Positions 54,473-62,801 of a DNA stretch of 64,000 bases are shown here, in pieces (the stretch's first letter is position 1; every line of letters starts with the position of its first letter). Position numbers and translations under genes: made by a program. The stretch is taken from contig NHZP01000086.1 in NCBI GenBank assembly GCA_003313425.1, forward strand, positions 62,001-126,000, written 5' to 3'. The notes under the pieces were generated by a model. The model saw only the letters and a list, made by a program, of their open reading frames with translations, made no database searches and was not told the DNA's origin. Origin of the DNA: Pseudopyrenochaeta lycopersici (taxonomy: Eukaryota; Ascomycota; Dothideomycetes; Pleosporales; Pseudopyrenochaetaceae).

Positions 54473-57352
54473 ATGACGATAGCACGATTTGATAACCTGC
54501 CTGCTGCACAATCCTTTAATGATCTAGCGCCTCGAAAGGATGGATCGACGCTACTCTCTTACCTTCCTCCACCTGCACCCGGATTTTATTGTCCATGCTG
54601 TACAGATTTTAGGACTATTAACTGGCGTCAGATGAAAAGACATGCGAAGGTGGAACATGAGATCAGCGCTCCTGAGTGCGATCAAGATCAATCCAGATAC
54701 AAATGTTACCTGCAGAGCTGGACGAAGAACTGGCCAAAATACTGGGTAGTAACCCTGGACAACAGCTCTAGCCAGCAAGAGATCCATACACAACCGCAAT
54801 CTACAAGGGAAAAGGAGTACCTAACGCGAATGGATGATGATGAAGAAGAAGAACAGCGGTTTGATGGGGAGCTCGGCACGATCGCTCTAGACGCAGAGCT
54901 AGAGCACGACGAGAACACCGAGTGGCTTCGGGGCTGTGAATGGCCGACATGGTTTGCTCACAAGCCTGTTCATCTTATCGTCGCAGCTGCAGCATTGCCC
55001 TCCGCGAAAACATTAGAGGATCTCCAACTAGGCCTTTGGAATGGTTTCGAGTGCGTAAGCCCAGCATCGACAGAGAGGATTATTTGGAAAATACTAGAGG
55101 CCAGCAAGATCGTGTTTCAGCGATGCGAGATGACACTCCAGCAGACTCCGCGTGGTTTGCGTTGCTGGCTTCGGAGCTGGACCCCTTCTTTCCTTCCCTA
55201 CCCATTCGAGCTGCCTCAACGCGAACAGACCCGACGAAGATATTACATCATCCACGAGCGGTTCCTGTGCTACATATTCCGAATCCTAGCACTGTCGCGT
55301 AGCATAAGAGAGCCCACAAGCGTAATCTCTGGGTTGCAGCTGACTACAGCTCAGCTAGCTATGATGAACCATATCTGGGACCATCTTTCTGTTGTCAGCC
55401 AGCAGGCAGACTGCGGGGTATTGCTCCAACCATCACTAGATGGTGTCCACGAGAATCTATTCCAGCTTCTTGTCATGTTTTGGACGGACCAGTCGCACGA
55501 TGGAAACATGAGCCGTAGTGCTATCATACATTTTTCTGGGGTTTTAGGAATTCATCCTATAGAACTATGTTTCCGTAAACCCTATGATTATACGCCATTC
55601 ATATCAGCGCTCTTGTGGGTGGGACGTCTAATCATACTCGAGTACGCCCTCCCGCTTGCACCATATAATCATCTCAAAGTTCCTTGGCCTGAGCGCACTA
55701 CCTACGCCGACCAAGCACAGCGATTGCGTGAGCACATCCGACCTAGATATCTTCAACGAGGAAGCCTTGCACCAGCCGGTTACCTCATTGAACGGCTCCA
55801 GCATGGACGAGCGATTGCTAGGCGCGAGGGCCCTCGAACGAACATATCCTGGTCTCCGGATGGCTTAACGCTACATATTGCCGACATCAAGGTTCACATG
55901 CGACAATTTCGAGAAACGATCCACAGCGTTATAGCAGGTTTGCAGAGTCTTGCACAAGAGCTCCTTTTCGATTGGTGGCCAGACATCCAGCTCGATTCCG
56001 TGCAAGATAATCTTGCGACTCACCGCCCTGGGTTCTCGTTTCTAACACACCCCTCTAACAAACTCCAGGGGTCTTTCCGCGCTGTGGATAGACTGGCATT
56101 CTCAGAGCAAGGCGGGTGTTCACTAGAGACAAACAGAGGAAGGCTTAAGCTGAAGCAGTACCTAAAGAAATGCGACAAGTTTGTTCGTCTACTTTACGCA
56201 GCAATGCACATGACGGATGGCATGCCAGCGCGTGGGGAAGAGTTTAGGGTGTTACGCTGGGCCGATACAGTCTCCGTGCGCCGAAATATCTTTATCTACA
56301 AAGGAAGGATAATACTTGTTTTTGCGTACAATAAAGCAAACACGAACACTAACAATTCCTTTTACATTGTGCGCTCTCCCTGTCCTTTAGTCCAAAGGAT
56401 CCTTTACGTGTACCTCGTATATATACGCCCGTTCTGCAGGCTTGTTAGCCGAAATCTAAGGCCCTGTTCTAAAAGTTCGACAAACCCTTACTTATTCAGC
56501 ACGCACGAGAGCGCAACAGCATGCCTTACCTCGGATCAGGCTCACTCGAGCCTAAAAAGTTCAACAGCTGGATGTTCCACTCCCATGACTACTAGTCTAT
56601 ACAGGCAAATAGCGGTCAGCATCGCCAAGAAGCACCTCCCAGCTCTTGTTACACCATTTGACCCTAACACGCCTAAAGATTATAATGGCTTCCTCCAGCT
56701 TCTTTCTTTTCAAACAGGTCACAGACCAGTCACCCATGCCAGTGCATATGCGCTTGAGCATGGATTTCCGACCAAACTCCAACCAGATCTTATCGACCGA
56801 TACCTCGTGAACAGTCACATGTGGCACGAGTTTACATTAACCCGAGAAGAGGACGTTCTAGATTATAGTCTAGCAGCTGCACACTATGACCCAAGCAGTA
56901 CCTCGCGAGTCAGCTATTGCCCAGACAACGTCACTCTAAGGACGCCAGAGTGTGTCACACCTGAGACGAGCGATGTAGATTCATCAGATAGAGCCTCGCC
57001 TACACGGACCCGAGATCAAAGACAAAAAAGAGGGAAGAAGCGACAAAGAGAAATTGAGAGTTGTAGTCCTCTAACAAGAAAGATTCATATTATGCAGCGA
57101 CAATTGCACAATCTTGTCCAAGAACGCGCTACGTCAAAGAGAAAACGAGCTTCATACCAACATACCAGCCGAGATTACGGAGGGCCTAATTCAGTAACCG
57201 AGCTAGAGAACAGTGATTTGGAAGATAGAAGAGTGCTTCAGGCAGGGAGTGGAGTTCTATATGTACATAAAAAGGGTGTGAAGCGCAAAGTCTACAATTC
57301 AGAAGCGCACAGTACTCGCCCTTCAAGATCTAATAAGCGGAGGAAAGGTTAG
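54473..57352 (+). CDS. OrsD-like zinc finger + tyrosine-recombinase-like protein 2
   Basis: Paralogue of gene 1. First ATG 54473 (MTIARFDNLPAAQSFNDLA) gives 959 residues, but the conserved finger upstream (see 54334-54472) suggests a missing first exon. GFYCPCCTDFRTINWRQMKRH is the second finger-like block. Shared blocks with gene 1 are ELEHDENTEWLRGCEWPTWF, GVLGIHPIELCFRKPYDYTP, YLQRGSLAPAGYLIERLQHG and RTNISWSPDG. The recombinase-like core has MPARGEEFRVLRW (Arg at 56231), FAYNK, LYRQIAVSIAKKHL (Arg at 56603) and QTGHRPVTHASAYAL (Tyr at 56747). The basic C-terminus has IMQRQLHNLVQERAT and a nuclear-type KKRQRE stretch. No stops or frameshifts within, so it looks maintained. Confidence 0.7.
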   Translation: MTIARFDNLPAAQSFNDLAPRKDGSTLLSYLPPPAPGFYCPCCTDFRTINWRQMKRHAKVEHEISAPECDQDQSRYKCYLQSWTKNWPKYWVVTLDNSSSQQEIHTQPQSTREKEYLTRMDDDEEEEQRFDGELGTIALDAELEHDENTEWLRGCEWPTWFAHKPVHLIVAAAALPSAKTLEDLQLGLWNGFECVSPASTERIIWKILEASKIVFQRCEMTLQQTPRGLRCWLRSWTPSFLPYPFELPQREQTRRRYYIIHERFLCYIFRILALSRSIREPTSVISGLQLTTAQLAMMNHIWDHLSVVSQQADCGVLLQPSLDGVHENLFQLLVMFWTDQSHDGNMSRSAIIHFSGVLGIHPIELCFRKPYDYTPFISALLWVGRLIILEYALPLAPYNHLKVPWPERTTYADQAQRLREHIRPRYLQRGSLAPAGYLIERLQHGRAIARREGPRTNISWSPDGLTLHIADIKVHMRQFRETIHSVIAGLQSLAQELLFDWWPDIQLDSVQDNLATHRPGFSFLTHPSNKLQGSFRAVDRLAFSEQGGCSLETNRGRLKLKQYLKKCDKFVRLLYAAMHMTDGMPARGEEFRVLRWADTVSVRRNIFIYKGRIILVFAYNKANTNTNNSFYIVRSPCPLVQRILYVYLVYIRPFCRLVSRNLRPCSKSSTNPYLFSTHESATACLTSDQAHSSLKSSTAGCSTPMTTSLYRQIAVSIAKKHLPALVTPFDPNTPKDYNGFLQLLSFQTGHRPVTHASAYALEHGFPTKLQPDLIDRYLVNSHMWHEFTLTREEDVLDYSLAAAHYDPSSTSRVSYCPDNVTLRTPECVTPETSDVDSSDRASPTRTRDQRQKRGKKRQREIESCSPLTRKIHIMQRQLHNLVQERATSKRKRASYQHTSRDYGGPNSVTELENSDLEDRRVLQAGSGVLYVHKKGVKRKVYNSEAHSTRPSRSNKRRKG

Positions 57353-57642
57353 TATATAGATCCTATAACGCTACTCTGCTCTAAACCTAGTACCAAGATA
57401 AGGCCAGGGGTGAGGCCTTCCTGAGAGGATAGGGGTTTCCGTACCCGAATGGTGCCCGAATAGGCTTAAAGAATGGAATATTCAGGGGCTCTATTTTTAC
57501 GGCGAAAGTTGTACACTACAGTCACTTTTTTTTATTAAACTTTTTATACAAAAACTACTTACTAGCATCTAGAGATTCTTATTTTATAACTTGCAGCCCT
57601 AAACAGTAACGTGTATACTAAGATAGGGTTAGGGTTTACCCC
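57353..57642. other. Spacer between large genes 2 and 3
   Basis: Holds a 15 bp telomere-like piece, tagggttagggttta (57624-57638), directly before the open frame of gene 3. Otherwise AT-rich and without a gene. Confidence 0.5.
57624..57638 (+). repeat. Interstitial telomere-like repeat
   Basis: Two TTAGGG-type units plus a partial one. Short enough to occur by chance, but it sits at the 5' edge of a telomere-linked-helicase-like gene. Confidence 0.4.
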
Positions 57643-60600
57643 TAAATATAGAGTTCTGCTGGGACGCACGGATCCCAGTCGCTCGATCAACAACAACATC
57701 ACAGACAGAGAGCAGCGCAGAAAATCAGCCTACACGCTTATCGCAGTCAATCGAAGACTCTATATGTTTTCTTGAAGAGTATGGCGTTATTATCTGCAAG
57801 CAGCATGCGACTGCCGTACAAAATCTTGATGTACATCTACAGAAGCATCACACTGTAGAACGCGAGACGCGCAAAGCAATCGTTGAACGCTATCAGGACA
57901 AGCAGATTAAGAGCCCGCAGGATGTCGAGTTACCGGGACCGCTGGGGCCGCCGATTCAAGAACTTGGGGAGCCGCTTGATGGCTTCCGCTGTGAAGAAGA
58001 ATATTGTGGTGACATAACTACTAATTTGAATGTACTAAAGATACATCTAAAAAAATCCACCAGCAATCATGGAAAGGCGAGACAAGTTCGCTATATGAAA
58101 AAGTAAAAGTTCAGACGTTCTTTCGTAATGGAGGACAGCAGCGATATTTTATTGTTAATGTAGGAGGTAGTACTGGCGGTTTGGTGGTTTCCCGTGAAGT
58201 GGCAGATGTGGTAGAGCATCGGCTCGCGCAATGGAACGCAACGAAACAGATTCTCAAGGAAAGAGCGCAGGTTATGGAAGAGGAAATAGCAAAGACAGAC
58301 AGGACTGGCTGGTTCAGTCGGACAGGGTGGCCGGAACATTTTGCGAATCGTAATCTGGTACATCTTGCTCATCAGATCCGACTACCCGACCGAGGTGATA
58401 CGAAGCTTAAGCTTGCAGCAGAGCTAGTCGAGCGACTAATAGAAAGAAGCGTAAAGGGGCTATCAACACTTGCACGAGAGACAAGACGATGGCTGAAGAG
58501 CGCGCAGCGGAAAGGGCCCGACCCGCGACCGCTCGCTCGACTGCAAAACCCGGAGAGTCAGGCACGATATGCGAGCTACATGGTTAAGTTTATCTGCTAC
58601 ATGCTGCGTATCATCGCCGACGAAGAGAGGATGGTTCAGCGTGGCTATGGTATAGATAATGGCCGCGATGATGATAGTGATGGCGATAGCGTCGTGTCTG
58701 ACAGTAGTGTGGATTTCAAGTCCCAGTCAGATCGAACGGGAAGCGACGCCGAAAGCGATGACAATGACCGCCCGCGCCGTAGCAAGAAGAAGAAGAAGAA
58801 TGGCATAGATATGATGAAGGATGCACGCGAGCTATTCTGTTGGCACGGCGAGCAGAAGGAACTGGCGATACGGCTGTGGGACTGGCTAGACAAGGACCCC
58901 GAGGAGAATAGAGAAGCTCAGCTTGACGCACTGCTAGAGGTATTTGCATCGTTTATATTTCACAACTCAGGCGACCGGCCGCTTAGTAGTGGGTTGATTC
59001 ATTTTCTAGCCGTTATGGGTATTGACGCGGATATGGGGCGCTTACGCACTGCGAAGAACTATTCGTACATGCTGGCTGGAGTCGTATACTGCATACGCGT
59101 GCTTGGCGTAGAAAAGCTACTGCCGTCAGCACTCCGCGAAGAAAATTCAGACAGAGAGCGTAAACGCTTCTTAAAGATGAGAAAGCAGTATCTTGCCGAC
59201 GGCGCGTATAGCCTGATGAGCGAGGCTATCAACATGTTGGCGTATGGGAAGTTTGTTGCGCTCGCAGCGGGCAATTCTGGCAATGCGTACTGGTCAGAGG
59301 ATAAGACGATTTTTTATCTCAACGGCCGACCGATTTATATCAGCCGCTTTCGCACTATGGCACAGAACATTGTCGCCGAGGCAGAGAGTATGCTGTGGCA
59401 AGAGCTGCTCTGGGTTGCGGGGGAGAGCGATCGATTTACTATCGCACTTGAGCGACTCGTTGACGATGTTACGTTTACTCGGCGAGGGGAGTCTTTTATT
59501 AATAATGCTGAGAATCAGCTGAATAACGGACTCAAGTGGATGCTCACACAGGCTGAGCAGAGCGGAGAGGGCCGTAGGCTTCAGTCGAGCGACGGGAAGT
59601 GGAAGGTAAAGCAGGTAAAGCGGTATCTGCGTTTGCTCAATCGCTTCTTGGAGCTACTGCTGCTGTGTGTGCATGTGACATCTGGGCAACCGGGCCGTGG
59701 ATCTGAGGTAACGACAATGCGGCATCGGAACGGGTCGCTGCAGGACCGCAATATCTTCATTATGGACGGACAGGTGATGACTGTGGTCCGCTATCACAAG
59801 TCGCAGTCACAGTGGGACAAGCCGAAGATCGTGCCGCGCTTTCTTCCGCCGCGGTTGGGGCAAATTATGGTGGTGTACTTGGTATACTTGCAGCCGTTTC
59901 AGGAATATCTTACTGTAGAGGTGCTGGGCGGCAATATGAACGACTATGTATGGGCGGATGAGCAGGGACCGTGGGGGACGGATCGACTCACGCGTGTGCT
60001 CAAGCGAGAGACAGGTAAGAGGCTGGGCGTAGAATTGCATACGCTAGACTATCGACACACGGCAGTTGGCATCGGCAGAGTTGTTGTAGGAGAGTCGTTT
60101 AGCAGAGGGTATCAAGACGAGGTCGGGGAAATTGAGGAGGCAGAGGTAGACGAGGCGGACGAAGACATCATCGAGCTACAGAACGCGCGGTCGACCGTAA
60201 TAGGGGTAGGGAACTACAGCGTGCCGATCGATATTATCAAGCATCTCAGCATACGCTCGATCGAGGCGTTCCGGCCGCTGAGTACGCTGTGGCATCGCTT
60301 CTTGGGGCTTAAAGGGCGGAAGGATGATCAAGAGGTATGGTCAGGCGGCACCGGTACGGCAAAAAAGCGGCTAGAGCGGAGTGACGAGGATGAAGGTCGA
60401 GACGAAGGGCTTGTTATGCGGCCGAAAGAGACGCGAATGGAAGATGAGAGAAAAGATGCGGTCCGCAGGGCGATGCAGCAGGTGCTAGGTCGAGAAGACG
60501 TAGGGTTTCGATCTGTACAGCAGGAGCAGGCAATACATGCTGTGCTCGATGGGCAGACACCGCTGGTAGTCGTGCTCCCGACGGGCGGGGGCAAGAGCTT

Positions 60601-62125
60601 GCTGTTTACTGTGCCGGCTTGTATAGAGAAAAATGGAGTAACGGTAGTTGTAGTACCGTATCGAGCGCTTATCACGGACTTGGTAGAACGCATACAAGCG
60701 TGCGGAATTGACTGTATAGAGTGGAAGCACGGCGAGAGCAACCCGGCATCGATTGTAGTCGTCAGCGCAGACGTGGCAGGCGACATAACAAGCAACGGGA
60801 ATTTTGTCAGCTACGCAGAGATGTTGAACAGCAAAGGAATACTGCGGCGGGTCGTTGTGGACGAGTGTCATCTTATCTTTACAGCAAGTGACTGGCGACA
60901 GAAGCTGGCGATGCTGAAGAATTTGCGGTTGTTGCCGTGCCCGCTGGTACTGCTCACAGCAACACTACCGCCGACGCGAGAGGGAGAGCTGGACAGAAGC
61001 ATGATGATTCGGTGCGCGAGGTATATTCGAGCAAGCACGGTACGGCCGAATACGCGCTACTTTGTGTCATGGTGCGAGCGCGAGAAGCTGGACGAGACGG
61101 CGCTTATTATGTGCAAGCGACAACAGCGACTGCTACTGCATCGAGGGGAAAAGGGGGTGGTATACTGTCGGAGCAAACAGCAGTGTGACGATATGGCAGA
61201 GGCGCTAGGGTGTCTAAGCTATCACGCCGACGTACTTGACCGTGCAGGGCGGTTAGCAGAGTGGCTCGAGAAGGGCGGACTTATTGTAGCTACGTCGGCG
61301 CTGGGAACAGGGGTTGATTACCCCGGGATTCTGTATATACTACACGTAGGGATGCCGTGGAGCATGATTGACTACGCGCAAGAGAGTGGACGTGGAGGGC
61401 GAGGCGGGGAACGGGTTGACTCGGTGGTGCTGGTGGCGCAGGGTGAGGTAGAGGAGACGATGAAACAAAAGAGCGAGGACTTGGACGTGCAGGCAGTAGG
61501 CTTATTTTTAATAGGCAGCGGGTGTCGACGGGGGCTGATGAGCAGCTATCTTGACAGACAGCAGGTCAGCTGTAACGATATCGAGTCGGCTGGGTGCGAC
61601 CGTTGTGGAGAGGGGCTGAGAGAGTGGCTGGATGAGCAAGAGAAGGCGAGCAGGGAGTGGCAGACGGTGCGAGAGAAGATGGATGAGCTTCGGCATGGGT
61701 GTGTTATATGCTGGGTGCTTGGACAAGGGATAGAGGAACAAGAGGGTGTATGGACAGAGCACCGTACGATGCAGTGTACTGCGTACGATGGAGCAAGTGG
61801 GAGAGAAGTAGATGCGTTTCGGCGGAAGATTTGGGATAAGGGAGGTATTCACAGCTGCAGGCGGTACTAGGTAAGTCAAAAGTACTGCGCAACAGGGGAA
61901 GATGATAAGGCGAAATGTCAATGGCCGAATGTAATTATACCGATGGTATTTACAGCGATAGGATTCGGCGACGGAGTAGAGGTTATACGAAAGTGTGGGT
62001 ATACCGGTGATAGTACCGAGGAGTATGCGAAGTGGCTTGGGGGGCGGTATAAAGCGCGAGTTTGGGGAGAGTTTTTTAGCAACGCGATGGTAACGGCGAT
62101 ACAGATTGTACTACGATTTAAGTAA
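57643..62125 (+). CDS. OrsD-like / recombinase-like / RecQ-helicase fusion (telomere-linked-helicase type)
   Basis: Third paralogue, about 1450 residues if whole. 57643-58055 reads YGVIICKQHATAVQNLDVHL and RCEEEYCGD...KIHLKK, OrsD-type fingers. After a seven-A run (58049-58055) the frame shifts by one and continues open to 61870 (KVQTFFRNGGQQRYFIV ...). The recombinase-like core is GQPGRGSEVTTMR (Arg about 59695), RYHKSQ, LDYRHTAVGIGR (Arg about 60051) and ARSTVIGVGNYSVP (Tyr about 60214). The RecQ helicase follows: PTGGGKSL (I), VVVDECHLI (II), LTATLPP (III), GVVYCRSKQQC (IV), VATSALGTGVDYPG (V) and YAQESGRGGRGG (VI). TAG at 61868-61870 precedes an in-frame tail (KYCATGEDDKAKCQWPNV ... RVWGEFFSNAM) to 62125 that is typical of the family. 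No early ATG is visible. It may be a recent pseudogene. Confidence 0.7.
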
Positions 62126-62333
62126 GAAGAAGAAGTAGAGAGCTAGAAATAGAAAAGTAAGGGAAATTAGAGATTCGTTTCTGTTAGGGACGGAAGTTTT
62201 ATTTAAGCAAAGATAGTGATTCAAGTTGAGAGAAGGGCTTACGTGAGAGAAAAAGGGTCGGGGGTAGGCCCGTCCGGTGCAGAAAAAGAAGCAGAGCTTT
62301 GTAGAGAAGTAGAAAGAAAGAAGAGAAAGAAAA

Positions 62334-62470
62334 ACCCGGCCGAACCGCTTAGGTCAGGGAGAGAAGAGGTAGCAAGGAGAGAAGGAAGAAACCCGGCCGA
62401 ACCGCTTAGGTTAGGGAGAAAGAGGGGAAAGAAGAGAAAGAAGAAACCCGGCCGAACCGCTTAGGTCAGG
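62334..62470 (+). repeat. 56-57 bp tandem repeat, three units
   Basis: Cores acccggccgaaccgcttagg at about 62334, 62391 and 62447, separated by variable purine-rich spacers (gagagaagaggtagcaagga and similar). Shorter relatives of the core (ccgctta(a/g)g) occur at about 62672, 63128 and 63168. Confidence 0.8.
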
Positions 62471-62723
62471 AGAAGGAAGAGAGAGCGCCCGCAAACCGCG
62501 AAACAGCAGAGAGAGGGGAGAGGATTTGGGTTCGGGCCGGATCGAAAGTTAGAAAGGCGGAAACTGACTTGCGTCCCTGTTGGAACAGAAGTCAGAGGCT
62601 GTAAGGTGTTAGAAGATAAAAAACAAACGTAGGAAGATAATTACTAGGTTTAAGAGATAGTTTAATAATTAGATAACCGCTTAAGGCTAGAAAGAGCGCG
62701 TACCTGGGTTCCTGTTATCTGTA

Positions 62724-62801
62724 ACCCGTAACGGCGACCCGTAACGGCGACCCGTAACAGTGACCTGTAACAGTAACCCGTAATGGCAGTCTATAACTGT
62801 A
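62724..62801 (+). repeat. 13 bp minisatellite, six units
   Basis: Units starting at 62724, 62737, 62750, 62763, 62776 and 62789 follow acccgtaacggcg with increasing decay (acccgtaacagtg, acctgtaacagta, acccgtaatggca, gtctataactgta). Confidence 0.85.

Noticed and set aside
4275..61870. Reassigned UAG codon in this organism
   Set aside because: Intact genes here (for example the UstYa remnant and NmrA-like gene) appear to end at TAG normally, and RIP-like mutation explains the pattern more simply.
50920..62125. Large genes as Starship captains (DUF3435)
   Set aside because: The N-terminal OrsD-type fingers, tandem arrangement and RecQ fusion do not fit captains, and no Starship-type cargo order or 5' terminal captain position is visible. 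A distant relation stays possible.
61943..62125. Separate small gene after the helicase
   Set aside because: It is in the same frame as the helicase, and its text matches the usual C-terminal tail of that family, so it is the rest of the gene beyond a TAG.
62216..62464. Basic protein frame in the purine-rich region
   Set aside because: It simply translates the 56 bp tandem repeat and purine spacers.
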